The notes under the pieces: model-generated | Seen by the model: the letters and a program-made list of their open reading frames with translations, nothing else | Databases searched by the model: none | Told to the model about the DNA's origin: nothing | Part shown: in pieces, positions 23,039 to 31,860 of the stretch | Position numbering within the stretch: position 1 is the stretch's first letter | Layout: the number at the start of each line of letters is the position of its first letter | DNA from: UBA7378 sp049611805 | GTDB lineage: Bacteria > Pseudomonadota > Alphaproteobacteria > RS24 | Direction: 5' to 3' | NCBI GenBank assembly: GCA_049611805.1 | Contig: JBMZAX010000006.1 | Coordinates: 1 to 64,000 of the forward strand | DNA length: 64,000 bases | Program-made: the position numbers and the translations under genes

Positions 23039-23692
23039 TCAGGCGCATCCCTCATCCGGCAAAGTGCCGTGCGGTTTGAGCGCGCCGGCAACCAGCTTGT
23101 TGAGAAAGGCGTTGATATCGACCGGCGGCTTTTCGGCCAGCCTCATTTGAACCATCATGTGCCCGCCGGCGATGACCATGTAAGCGGCGATCTCAGGGTT
23201 TATATCGGGCGATACCTCTCCGGTTTTTTGACCATCACGAATGATTTCGCAAAACAGGGCGGCCACGCGTTTTTGAAAATTCTCGTAAAGCGGCCAGGTG
23301 GCATCATCAAAGGCGGTGCTCCAGTCCAGCCAAATCTTCATAATGTCGGGCTCTTCATCGACATTATTGGAAAACGCTTTGGTGACTTCCAGAATCTTGG
23401 AAAAAGCACCTTCGCGTTGGTCGGCGGCACCCCAAAGAATTTCAGTGAGGCGGGCATCAACCCGTTCCAGAACGGCACGGGTCAGACTGTTGCGCGTGTC
23501 AAAATAGGCATAGATGGTCGGCGTCGAGACTTTGGCTTCTTTCGCGACATCCGCGCGGCGCGAACCGCCTATGCCGTTGACGGCAAATATTTTTGCGGCG
23601 CAGTCAATGAGCTGAGCGCGGCGTTTTTCCGGAGCCAATTTCGGTGCCCTTTTGGGCGGGCTCAATGGGAGGGCGGCGTGTTTCGAGGTCAT
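23039..23692 (-). CDS. TetR-family transcriptional regulator
   Basis: A 217-aa repressor-type protein. The N-terminal HTH is recognisable in RRAQLIDCAAKIFAVNG followed by RRADVAKEAKVSTPTIYAYF, and the rest is the helical ligand-binding domain. I chose the ATG at 23692 (MTSKHAALPL), with GGAGG 11 nt upstream; the frame extends 13 codons further without a ribosome-binding site. It is divergent from metY and adjacent to the mini-island, so it might regulate either; no ligand can be inferred. Confidence 0.9.
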   Translation of the reverse strand: MTSKHAALPLSPPKRAPKLAPEKRRAQLIDCAAKIFAVNGIGGSRRADVAKEAKVSTPTIYAYFDTRNSLTRAVLERVDARLTEILWGAADQREGAFSKILEVTKAFSNNVDEEPDIMKIWLDWSTAFDDATWPLYENFQKRVAALFCEIIRDGQKTGEVSPDINPEIAAYMVIAGGHMMVQMRLAEKPPVDINAFLNKLVAGALKPHGTLPDEGCA

Positions 23693-23717
23693 AAATGTTC
23701 TAGCCTCCGGAAAAATT

Positions 23718-23768
23718 ATGGTGATATCCACATCGGTAAGAAAACGTCACTACAAACCAAAGTTTTGG
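23718..23768. promoter_or_regulatory. possible TetR operator region
   Basis: Upstream of the TetR start are an inverted repeat ATG-GT-GATATC-CA-CAT (23718-23733, perfect core GATATC) and CCAAA-N2-TTTGG (23757-23768). Dyads of this size next to a tetR gene often serve as its operator, so this is the best candidate; it is not verified. Confidence 0.35.
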
Positions 23769-23990
23769 CAGTAATCATGTCATTATAGCATAGCTTTGGA
23801 TGAAATGGAAATTACGAAGCTGTGCGAGGAAATGAATAATGCTCAAAGTTTCCAGCCAAAAACCGAACGATTGCGCGGGCATTATTGGTCGCGCCGGGCG
23901 CGGCAGATGATGGCGGGGCTTGAGTTTTCTGTTTACACGCGCGCGGGGGCTGGTAGTTTACAGCCTCAAATCATGCAGGGGAGGTCAGAA

Positions 23991-25280
23991 ATGTCAGACA
24001 GCAAAAATCCGGAAACCATTGTGTTGCATGCAGGTTGGCGGAGCGATCCGACCACCGGCTCGGTCGCTGTCCCGATTCATCAGACCACCAGCTATCAGTT
24101 CAACAGCACCGAACATGCCGCAAGCCTGTTTGCGCTGGCCGAGCTGGGCAATATTTATACGCGCCTGCAAAACCCGACATCGGATGTGCTGGAGCAACGC
24201 ATTGCCGCGCTGGAAGGCGGCGCGGCGGCGCTGGCCGTATCGTCCGGACAAACGGCTTCGGCCTATGCATTGCAGAATATTGCCCGCGCCGGCGACAATA
24301 TTGTGTCATCGACCGACCTTTATGGCGGCACATGGAACCTGTTCGCCAACACCATGAAAGACATGGGCATTGAGGTACGGTTTGTTGACCCCGACAATCC
24401 GCAAAGTTTCGCCGATGCCATTGACGCGCGCACCCGCGCATTTTATGCCGAAACCCTGCCCAATCCGAAATTGCAGGTGTTTCCAATCGCCGAGGTTGCC
24501 GCCATTGGCCGCGAACACGGCATACCGTTGATTATGGACAATACCGCGGCACCGGTTATTTGCCGCCCGCTTGAACATGGCGCGGCGATTGTCGTTTACA
24601 GTTCAACCAAATATCTGGGCGGTCACGGCACCTCTATTGGTGGATTGATTGTGGATGGCGGCAATTTTGACTGGGAAGCCGCCGGCGACCGCCAGCCAAT
24701 GCTCAACACGCCCGACCCTTCCTATCACGGCGCGGTCTGGAGCGAAGCGGCCAAACCGCTTGGGCCCATTGCCTATATTTTGAAGGCACGCACCACGCTT
24801 TTGCGAGATTTGGGCGGTGCCATGAGCCCGTTCAATGCCTTTATGTTTTTGCAAGGCATGGAAACCGTGCCCTTGCGGATGCGCGCGCATTGCGAAAATG
24901 CCCAAAAAGTCGCCGAATGGCTTTCCGACCAGCCCGGCGTTTCAAAGGTTATTTATCCCTCATTGATGGACGCGCCGATGAAAGCGCGCGCCGAGGCGGT
25001 TCTCAAGGGCGGTTACGGTGCTTTGCTTGGGTTTGAACTGGCCGGCGGTGCCGAAGCCGGACAGCGGTTTATCGATGCGCTGCAAATGCTCTATCACGTT
25101 GCGAATATTGGCGATGCGCGCTCGCTTGCCATTCATCCGGCCAGCACGACACACAGCCAGTTGAGCGCCGAAGACCAGATGGCTTCGGGCGTGACGCCTG
25201 GCTATGTGCGGCTGTCCATCGGCATTGAACATATTGACGATATTCTGGCCGATCTCGACCAAGCCCTGAAGGCGGTCTGA
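23991..25280 (+). CDS. metY: O-acetylhomoserine sulfhydrylase (PLP-dependent)
   Basis: A 429-aa Cys/Met-metabolism PLP enzyme that makes homocysteine from O-acetylhomoserine and sulfide. Signatures are IHQTTSYQF, YTRLQNPTSDVLEQR and the PLP lysine Lys207 in SSTKYLGGHGTSIGG, with HPASTTHSQL near the end. Length and the large loop after Lys207 fit the OAH/OAS group more than cystathionine synthases. The ATG at 23991 has GGGGAGG upstream; the frame is open 65 codons further but without family similarity. The 298-nt gap before it holds no gene and no recognised riboswitch. Confidence 0.92.
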   Translation: MSDSKNPETIVLHAGWRSDPTTGSVAVPIHQTTSYQFNSTEHAASLFALAELGNIYTRLQNPTSDVLEQRIAALEGGAAALAVSSGQTASAYALQNIARAGDNIVSSTDLYGGTWNLFANTMKDMGIEVRFVDPDNPQSFADAIDARTRAFYAETLPNPKLQVFPIAEVAAIGREHGIPLIMDNTAAPVICRPLEHGAAIVVYSSTKYLGGHGTSIGGLIVDGGNFDWEAAGDRQPMLNTPDPSYHGAVWSEAAKPLGPIAYILKARTTLLRDLGGAMSPFNAFMFLQGMETVPLRMRAHCENAQKVAEWLSDQPGVSKVIYPSLMDAPMKARAEAVLKGGYGALLGFELAGGAEAGQRFIDALQMLYHVANIGDARSLAIHPASTTHSQLSAEDQMASGVTPGYVRLSIGIEHIDDILADLDQALKAV

Positions 25281-25285
25281 GCTGC

Positions 25286-26440
25286 TTAGGCCGCGTCGCT
25301 TGACGGCGTGGCCGGCGTATCGCTGCGCGTGATTTCCGGACGGGTGAGGAATTGCGCAAACAGAATGAAGGCGCAAGACCCCATCAGCAAAAATGCCCAA
25401 CTCAGCCGCGTGAAGTCGCCATCCCCCGCAATGGTGCTGGCGAGAAACGGGCCAATGGCGGCACCGAACAAGCCCGATGCGGCAAATATGGTGGTCAGGC
25501 GGCCTTCAACATCGAGGCGCGCGACAACGCCGACAATAAACGGGTCATTTATATTCATGAAAAACCGCAACAGACAGAAGCCGAAAATAAAGGCCAAGGG
25601 TGTCGGCAGATAGGGCACGGCGAAAGCGAGCATCAACACCATTGTCCAGGCCAGTATAATCGGGCGCGCGCTGCCGAAACGGTTGCCCACCCACGCCGCC
25701 AGCGAAGCCCCCATAATGCCGACGAGCAAACTGCCCGCAAACACCTGTCCAACTTGCGCCACGCTGAGACCTACTTGCAGGGCCATGCGTTCGGTAAAGG
25801 TCCAATGCGCGGCAGTTGCCGCGCTTAAAATAACGGCAAAAGCAATCACCCGCAGGGCATCTTTGCGCAAACCCGCGCTGGTCGGCGTGGCGGCGGGCCC
25901 GCGCGCCGGAAGCAGAAGAAACACGGGCGCGATCAATAGTGTTATGCCGCCCAGAAGGGCATAGGCCCCGGCCAGATCGAAACGGGCAATGATCAGCGGC
26001 AAACCCAAATAGAAGGCAGAGGCCAGAAGGGCGTCGATAAGATAAATAAAGGCTGTCAGCCTTTCCGGTTCGCGCGCCAGAGCAATTGTCGAGGCCAGCA
26101 CACCGGCCATGCAACCGGCGCTGAGACCGGCCACGAAACGCTCGGCAAAAAACAGGCCGGGGTCCAGCGTAAAGGCGGAGGAAATTTGCGTGAGACCCAG
26201 CGCGACCGCTGCGCCGAAAGCCAGCCGGTTGCGCCGCACACGATTGATAAGGCCGGTGGTAACGGCAACCGCCAGTGCCATGCCGAGGATTTCAACCGAG
26301 CCCACATAGCCGACATTTGCCAGTGTGAAGCCGCGATAATCAACAAGCGCGCCGAGAATAATCGGCAATACGGTAAGCGATTGATAGCCAATCAATCCGG
26401 CAAGGCTGCAAGGGATGATTAATTGTCTCAGTGTGTACAT
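25286..26440 (-). CDS. MFS transporter
   Basis: A 384-aa protein of about twelve hydrophobic helices. The region LGGITLLIAPVFLLLPARGP marks the central loop between the two six-helix halves. Substrate is unknown. The start MYTLRQLIIPC at 26440 has AGG 8 nt upstream; a start nine codons earlier is also open. It is convergent with metY, only 5 nt apart, with no terminator between. Confidence 0.85.
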   Translation of the reverse strand: MYTLRQLIIPCSLAGLIGYQSLTVLPIILGALVDYRGFTLANVGYVGSVEILGMALAVAVTTGLINRVRRNRLAFGAAVALGLTQISSAFTLDPGLFFAERFVAGLSAGCMAGVLASTIALAREPERLTAFIYLIDALLASAFYLGLPLIIARFDLAGAYALLGGITLLIAPVFLLLPARGPAATPTSAGLRKDALRVIAFAVILSAATAAHWTFTERMALQVGLSVAQVGQVFAGSLLVGIMGASLAAWVGNRFGSARPIILAWTMVLMLAFAVPYLPTPLAFIFGFCLLRFFMNINDPFIVGVVARLDVEGRLTTIFAASGLFGAAIGPFLASTIAGDGDFTRLSWAFLLMGSCAFILFAQFLTRPEITRSDTPATPSSDAA

Positions 26441-26545
26441 TACGATTGCCTGTTCGCGGGCAAACATTAATGATAGGTTTTACGAAGTCCGGAATGTTTG
26501 CCAATGCCGGATTTGGCCTAACTAAAGCGCGTGGAGGTTTTGTCA

Positions 26546-26713
26546 ATGACCAATAAAAAATCCAAGCCGGAAAATATTGACGGGCATCTGGCTCCCAATG
26601 TGGTGCCATTTGAAAAGCCGAAGAAAAAAATCGCGCAAGATCAGTTCGACGTCGAATGGTTTTACGACGAAGCCGAATTTTTCAGTTCGTGGATGGATGA
26701 ATTTGACTGGTAG
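26546..26713 (+). CDS. small hypothetical protein (55 aa)
   Basis: A short gene with a strong GGAGG 8 nt before its ATG. The product is Lys-rich in the N-terminal half (MTNKKSKPEN, KPKKKIAQD) and acidic/aromatic at the end (VEWFYDEAEFFSSWMDEFDW split by about residue 40). No membrane segment or signal peptide. I do not recognise the family; the charge split suggests a protein-interaction tail. It lies alone between the MFS and MAPEG genes. Confidence 0.6.
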   Translation: MTNKKSKPENIDGHLAPNVVPFEKPKKKIAQDQFDVEWFYDEAEFFSSWMDEFDW

Positions 26714-26722
26714 CGCAGTGCG

Positions 26723-27100
26723 TTAAACCAGTTCCAGCCCCATCATAATCAGGCAGATCACCGACCCAAACCAAATCAGCGTGCGGATGTGGTTGATATG
26801 CACCAAATAGGCAAACACATAAGCCACCCGCAGCCCAAGCCATATCGCCGCCAATTCCGCCGTCTGGGCTTCCGCCATAATGGACAGAACGGCCAGCGTA
26901 AGAAACACAGGCAGGGTTTCCACCAAATTATTGGCGGCGCGTTTGGCGCGTGCAACTGATGGGGGCATGTTTTCCATCGGCTCGTCGCGCGGCCCGGCCA
27001 GATAGTTCAGGCTGGTGGCACCTGTTGCCACCGCCAGCATGGTTGGCAATGTAAGTTGCACCAACAGCAACAAACCGGTGAAAAGAATAATTTCCAGCAT
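26723..27100 (-). CDS. MAPEG-family membrane protein
   Basis: A 125-aa protein with four hydrophobic helices and the MAPEG pattern RAKRAANNLVETLPVFL after the second and AYVFAYLVHINHIRTLIW in the last part. MAPEG members include glutathione S-transferases and eicosanoid enzymes; the bacterial role is unclear. The ATG at 27100 has GGAGG 7 nt upstream, so the longer frame starting at 27136 is rejected. Confidence 0.85.
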   Translation of the reverse strand: MLEIILFTGLLLLVQLTLPTMLAVATGATSLNYLAGPRDEPMENMPPSVARAKRAANNLVETLPVFLTLAVLSIMAEAQTAELAAIWLGLRVAYVFAYLVHINHIRTLIWFGSVICLIMMGLELV

Positions 27101-27216
27101 AAAAAGTCCTCCTTTGTCACACACCGAATCCAACATAGGTTGTAATGACGATAGAAGACTAAAGCAGATAAGCTGGCGCGTCTATCGCACACCATAGCAG
27201 AGGAAGGGTCGGGCAT

Positions 27217-28611
27217 TTGGGTGACACCCCACAATTGCAGGAACCGGAAGCCGAACTGCCCGGATTCGGCGAAACCGTCACGCCCGATTTTTTGCACGAT
27301 ATCCGCCAACAATTGAACCGCGAGGACAAGGTTTCGTTGCTGGCGACTTTTCAGGATGTGCATGAGGCCGATATTGCCGAGCTTATCACCCTGTTGTCGC
27401 ATGACCATCGCGCCAGCTTCATGCGCCTTGTCGGCCCCGATATTCCGGCAGCCGTTTTTGCCGAGCTGGATGACGGGGTGCGCGATGAGGTGGTGGAATA
27501 TATCGACATCGACACGCTGGTCGCCACGGTTCAGGAACTGGACAGCGATGATGCGGTTTTCGTGCTGGAAGACCTCGACACGCAGGAACAGCAGGAAGTT
27601 TTGCAGAAAATCTCGGCTTCCGACCGCGCCCTGCTGGAGCGCGCGCTGGAATTTCCCGAAGACAGCGCCGGACGTCTGGCGCAGACCGAATTTGTCGCCG
27701 TGCCGCCCTTCTGGACGGTCGGGCAGACGATTGACTATTTGCGGGAGAATGACGATCTGCCGACGCATTTTCTGGAAATTTTTGTCGTTGATCCGCGCCA
27801 TCAGCCCGTCGGCGTGGTGCATTTGTCGGAGGTGTTGCGCACCCAGCGCCCTGTGACCATGGAAACTATCATTGACGATGATTTTACCGTTATTGACGCA
27901 AACGCCGACCGCGAGGATGTCGCGCGCCTGTTCGAGCGCTACAATCTGGTCAGCGCCGCGGTGGTTGATGTCGAGCGGCGTCTTTTGGGCGTCATTACGG
28001 CGGATGATGTGTTTGAAGTCATCACCGAAGAAGCCGGCGAGGACATTCTGCTTCTGGGCGGTGTGGGCGATGAAAATGTTTCCGACAGTGTGGTCGAAGC
28101 CGCGCGCGGCAGGTTTTCATGGCTGTTTCTCAATCTGCTGACGGCCATTTGTGCGTCATTGGTGATCGGATATTTTGACGGCTCGATTGAGCAGATGGTG
28201 GCCCTCGCCGTGCTGATGCCCATTGTCGCCTCAATGGGCGGCAATGCCGGCACACAAACCCTGACGATAACCGTGCGCAGTTTGGCGACGCAGGAAATCT
28301 CGGCACTTAACGCCGCGCGTGTCGTTTATCGCGAATTGGGCATCGGTCTGTTGAACGGTGTTTTATTTGCCATTGTCACGGGGGCGGTTGGCATGGTGTG
28401 GTTTGGGGACACCATGCTGGGCGTTGTGTTGGCGGCGGCCATGATCGTGAACCTGATTGTTGCGGCACTGGCCGGTATTCTCATCCCGCTGGGGCTGGAC
28501 CGCGCAGGGATTGACCCCGCCATTGCGTCGAGTGTATTTGTAACCACCGTTACCGATGTGGTCGGCTTTTTGGCGTTTCTGGGTTTTGCGACGCTATTCC
28601 TGCTAAACTGA
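27217..28611 (+). CDS. mgtE: MgtE-type magnesium channel
   Basis: A 464-aa protein in three parts: an N-terminal superhelical Mg2+-sensing domain (~residues 10-130), two CBS domains (~140-260, with RHQPVGVVHLSEVL and RRLLGVITADDVFEV) and a five-helix membrane domain containing MPIVASMGGNAGTQTLTITV, the pore-lining signature. It conducts Mg2+ under CBS control. The start is TTG 27217 with AGGAAGG upstream; no ATG is available nearby. Confidence 0.95.
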   Translation: MGDTPQLQEPEAELPGFGETVTPDFLHDIRQQLNREDKVSLLATFQDVHEADIAELITLLSHDHRASFMRLVGPDIPAAVFAELDDGVRDEVVEYIDIDTLVATVQELDSDDAVFVLEDLDTQEQQEVLQKISASDRALLERALEFPEDSAGRLAQTEFVAVPPFWTVGQTIDYLRENDDLPTHFLEIFVVDPRHQPVGVVHLSEVLRTQRPVTMETIIDDDFTVIDANADREDVARLFERYNLVSAAVVDVERRLLGVITADDVFEVITEEAGEDILLLGGVGDENVSDSVVEAARGRFSWLFLNLLTAICASLVIGYFDGSIEQMVALAVLMPIVASMGGNAGTQTLTITVRSLATQEISALNAARVVYRELGIGLLNGVLFAIVTGAVGMVWFGDTMLGVVLAAAMIVNLIVAALAGILIPLGLDRAGIDPAIASSVFVTTVTDVVGFLAFLGFATLFLLN

Positions 28612-28619
28612 AAGTTCGA

Positions 28620-29573
28620 ATGCGCTGCACTTTTAGAAAAACTGTCTTGTCACTTGCCTTGCTTGCGTTCAGCGCGCCGGCTTTTGCCGGATGGCGCGAT
28701 GTGACCAATTTGCCCGCGGCGGTGTCTGATGCGGTTGCGGCCGCCGCCGATGACGGGCTCTATGTGATGAGCGGCGCACCGGGGCGGGGATTGCGTCAGT
28801 TCTTCGAGTTTTACGACACCAAAAATGACGGCTGGCGGCCCCTCACACCGATGCCTGCGGGCCTGTGGCGGTTTTCGCTAACGGCAGGAAGCGGTCAGCT
28901 TTTCGTGACGGGCGGGCGCGATCAGGCAACCGGCGACATGTCGCCCGATGTCTGGATGTACACCCCACAAAGCGCCATTTGGGTTGAATTGCCGGCCTTG
29001 CCGCAGGCGCGCGCGGGCCATGCCAGTTTCTTTGCCGATGGTAACGTCTATGTAATCGGCGGGGTGGGCGAAAAAAGCGACCGCGTCATGCGTTATGTCT
29101 CACGCCTTGGGCGTTGGGAAACCGTGGGCGCGGCGATGCCGATACCGGTGGCAAATGCGGCGTGGGCAAAAAACGGCGATTTGCTGATTGTCGCCGGTGG
29201 GGTGCGCGCCGATGGGCGCGATGCCAAAACCGTTCAGGCCTTCAACGTCAAAACATTGAAATGGTCGCGTTTGGCCGCTCTGCCGCAAGCCTCCAGCGGT
29301 GGCGCGCTTGGGGTGGTTGACGGTGCCCTGCATTATGCGGGCGGCTTCAGCCAGTCGGCGCAAAAGGTTCTGGCGCGCCATGTGCGCTATGACGGCAAAG
29401 CGTGGCGGGATTTGCCCGCCATGCCGCAGGGCCGCCATCAAATGGCTTATGCGGGCAGCGGGTCGGCGTTTTTCATTATTGGCGGCGCATTGGGCGGGGG
29501 CTTTTACTCATTGTTCACCGGCTCCAACCGCGCGCATCTATTCACAAAAGATACGCCGTCAAACGGTGAATAA
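28620..29573 (+). CDS. secreted kelch-repeat protein
   Basis: A 317-aa protein. Residues 1-23 form a signal peptide (RKTVLSLALLAF, cleavage near APAFA). Kelch motifs follow, for example LYVMSGAPG, LFVTGGRDQA, VYVIGGVGEK and LLIVAGGVRAD, with the GG pair and a Trp at regular spacing, so a six-bladed propeller is expected. It resembles bacterial NanM-like propellers; substrate or partner is unknown. The ATG is 8 nt after the mgtE stop. Confidence 0.8.
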   Translation: MRCTFRKTVLSLALLAFSAPAFAGWRDVTNLPAAVSDAVAAAADDGLYVMSGAPGRGLRQFFEFYDTKNDGWRPLTPMPAGLWRFSLTAGSGQLFVTGGRDQATGDMSPDVWMYTPQSAIWVELPALPQARAGHASFFADGNVYVIGGVGEKSDRVMRYVSRLGRWETVGAAMPIPVANAAWAKNGDLLIVAGGVRADGRDAKTVQAFNVKTLKWSRLAALPQASSGGALGVVDGALHYAGGFSQSAQKVLARHVRYDGKAWRDLPAMPQGRHQMAYAGSGSAFFIIGGALGGGFYSLFTGSNRAHLFTKDTPSNGE

Positions 29574-29622
29574 CTCGGCAAATAATTTTGCTTTGGCTTT
29601 GCGGTGACCTAAACTTTCAACC

Positions 29623-30042
29623 ATGACGGTTCATCTTGTGAAATTATGCGTCGGTGCCGATGACATTGACGATCTGGTGCAATGGCAAAAGCATTTGCAA
29701 AAGACCTATAAGCGCGTGTTTCACACCACGCGCATGGTGCCGCGCCGCGTGCCCGACCTGCTCGATAATGGCTCGATCTACTGGGTGATAAAGCGCCAAA
29801 TTCGCGTGCGCCAACAGATTACCGATATTGAGGAATTTGTGGATGATCAGGGCATTCGCCGGTGTCATCTGCATCTTGACCCCGCGCTGGTGCTGACGCG
29901 CCTGCAAGCGCGGCGACCGTTTCAGGGGTGGCGCTATTTGACACCCGAAGATGCACCGGTCGATATGCCGACCGATATCGAAATAGATGAAGACATGCCC
30001 GAAGACATGCGCCATGAATTGTCCGAAATGGGGCTTTTATAG
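29623..30042 (+). CDS. DUF1489 family protein
   Basis: A 139-aa conserved protein of unknown function found mainly in alphaproteobacteria. The N-terminus TVHLVKLCVGADDIDDLVQW and the segment RMVPRRVPDLLDNGSIYWVI fit DUF1489. No catalytic motif is visible; it is soluble with an acidic C-terminus. It is convergent with panC, 5 nt apart. Confidence 0.85.
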   Translation: MTVHLVKLCVGADDIDDLVQWQKHLQKTYKRVFHTTRMVPRRVPDLLDNGSIYWVIKRQIRVRQQITDIEEFVDDQGIRRCHLHLDPALVLTRLQARRPFQGWRYLTPEDAPVDMPTDIEIDEDMPEDMRHELSEMGLL

Positions 30043-30047
30043 CCCGT

Positions 30048-30887
30048 TCAGCGCGCTTCCATATTGTCAATCAGACGAATGTCGCCCAGGCGCGCCGCAA
30101 TGAGCGCACGCCGCCGCGTGGTCTGTGCGTCGGGCGGGGCCAGCGTCTCGGCGTCGCGAATGCAGGCATAATCGACGGCGGAAAACCCGGCTTCGAGCAG
30201 TGCATCATGCGCTTTTGCTTCGGCAATATCGGGCGGGTCTGCGGCTTCGGCCAGCGCGCGCAAAACCAGATTGAGGCGTCCGGCAATCTCGCGCTGGTCG
30301 GCTGACAGATAGGCATTGCGCGAAGACATTGCCAGACCGTCTGCCTCGCGGATAATCGGGCCGCCGATAATTTCCACCGGAATATCAAGGTCGCGCACAA
30401 TGCGGCGAATGACCAGAAGCTGCTGGTAGTCTTTTTCGCCGAAAATAGCCACATCCGGCAGTGCCTGAAGCAATAGCTTGGTGACGACAAGACCGACGCC
30501 GGCAAAAAAATGCGGGCGCATATCCGTTTCCAGCCCCATTGCCGGCCCCTCAATGCCAATCGATGTGGCAAAGCCCGACGGATACATCTCGCCCGCCGAT
30601 GGCGCAAACACGGCCGTCGCGCAGGTGGCCGCCAATTTTTGCAAATCCTCGGTTTCGTGGCGGGGATAAGTGTCGAGGTCTTCATGCGCGGCAAATTGCG
30701 TTGGGTTGACGAATATCGACACAATCACCGCATCGACCTGCTGGCCCATGGCCTCGACAAGCGACAAATGCCCCTCATGCAGGGCTCCCATGGTGGGCAC
30801 CAGCCCCACGCGCCGCCCGTCGGCACGTTGGCTGCGCACATAATCTCGTAAGCCGTCAATCCGGCGAATGGGCGTAAGCGGAGCCAT
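30048..30887 (-). CDS. panC: pantothenate synthetase
   Basis: A 279-aa ligase joining pantoate and beta-alanine with ATP. Signatures are GLVPTMGALHEGHLSLV with the HxGH-like nucleotide-binding motif, FVNPTQF, VGLVVTKLL and FGEKDYQQL, and the SSRNAYLS loop. It starts 3 nt after the stop of the SDR gene, so both are co-transcribed. panB is not in view. Confidence 0.96.
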   Translation of the reverse strand: MAPLTPIRRIDGLRDYVRSQRADGRRVGLVPTMGALHEGHLSLVEAMGQQVDAVIVSIFVNPTQFAAHEDLDTYPRHETEDLQKLAATCATAVFAPSAGEMYPSGFATSIGIEGPAMGLETDMRPHFFAGVGLVVTKLLLQALPDVAIFGEKDYQQLLVIRRIVRDLDIPVEIIGGPIIREADGLAMSSRNAYLSADQREIAGRLNLVLRALAEAADPPDIAEAKAHDALLEAGFSAVDYACIRDAETLAPPDAQTTRRRALIAARLGDIRLIDNMEAR

Positions 30888-30890
30888 GCT

Positions 30891-31688
30891 TCAGGGACTT
30901 TCGCTGCCGTCGCGGTCGTCAACGACATAGGCCGCGCTAATGCCGCCATCGACGCGGTAAACGCCGCCCGTTTGCCAGCCGGCGTCGTCGCTCAGCAGAA
31001 AGCGTACCAGCGCGGCAACTTCTTCCGGCCGACCCAGCCGCCCCATCGGAATATGGCGTCGCCGCATCTGCCATTTTTCGGGCGTGTCGAAATAATGCTG
31101 CGTGCGGTCGGTGAGAACGGGGCCGGGGGCGACGCAATTTGCGCGAATATTGTCGCGCGCATAGGCCACGGCGATCTCGCGCGTCATGGCCTCCAGCGCC
31201 CCCTTGCTGGTCGTGTAGGCGATTTGCGATGTCGCAGACGCGCTGTGCGCCACAACGGAGGAAAGCGTTACAATGGCCCCGCGCTTTTGCGACACGAAGA
31301 GCGGCAACACATTTTTGCACATTAAAAACGCGCCCGTGACATTGACGTCCAGCGTGGCGCGCCAGCTTTCAAGCGATGTCGCCACGGGATCGGTGTCATC
31401 ATCGGCCAAAATCGCGGCATTATTCACCAGCCCGTCCAGCCCTTGAAGGGCGGCGGCACTGTCCGACACCATGGCGGCCACGGCGTCCGCATCGGTTAAA
31501 TCGGCGGCGAAAGCGTGGGCTTGTGCGCGCGCAGGCTCCGGCAGGGCGGCTTTGGCGGCATCGGCAAGCGCTTGTGTGCGCTCGCAAAGCGCAAGCATGG
31601 CACCGCCATCGGCCATCGCCGCGGCCATGGCGCGCCCCAGGCCACCATTGGCGCCGGTAATCAGAATTTTTCTGTCTTTCAAATCCAT
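30891..31688 (-). CDS. short-chain dehydrogenase/reductase
   Basis: A 265-aa classical SDR. The cofactor motif TGANGGLG is at residues 11-18, the NNAA motif in LVNNAAILAD, the catalytic Ser in VTLSSVVAHS and Tyr158-Lys162 (YTTSK). The C-terminal GVYRVDGG box is present. FabG-like overall, but substrate cannot be assigned. The 172-nt gap to mipZ is a divergent promoter region. Confidence 0.9.
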   Translation of the reverse strand: MDLKDRKILITGANGGLGRAMAAAMADGGAMLALCERTQALADAAKAALPEPARAQAHAFAADLTDADAVAAMVSDSAAALQGLDGLVNNAAILADDDTDPVATSLESWRATLDVNVTGAFLMCKNVLPLFVSQKRGAIVTLSSVVAHSASATSQIAYTTSKGALEAMTREIAVAYARDNIRANCVAPGPVLTDRTQHYFDTPEKWQMRRRHIPMGRLGRPEEVAALVRFLLSDDAGWQTGGVYRVDGGISAAYVVDDRDGSESP

Positions 31689-31860
31689 TTTTAATACCCT
31701 AACGCCGCTCTATCGTGCCAGACAGGAAAATCGGCGTTTTTCGGCTCGCTTTTACCGCGTTTTTGCCACTCATTCGCCACTCTTTTGCTTCGGTGGAAAA
31801 TGCAGTCAAAATCCGGAATCGGGTTTATACTGATAGTTGCGAAAGTTAAAGGTGTTTTTC

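Noticed and set aside
23796..23990. 65-codon N-terminal extension of metY
   Set aside because: No similarity to the family and no ribosome-binding site, whereas GGGGAGG precedes ATG 23991.
23800..23990. SAM-II or SAM-V riboswitch upstream of metY
   Set aside because: Such switches are common before alphaproteobacterial metY, but I could not find the conserved core; only a GGCTG/CAGCC hairpin is visible. A covariance-model search would decide.
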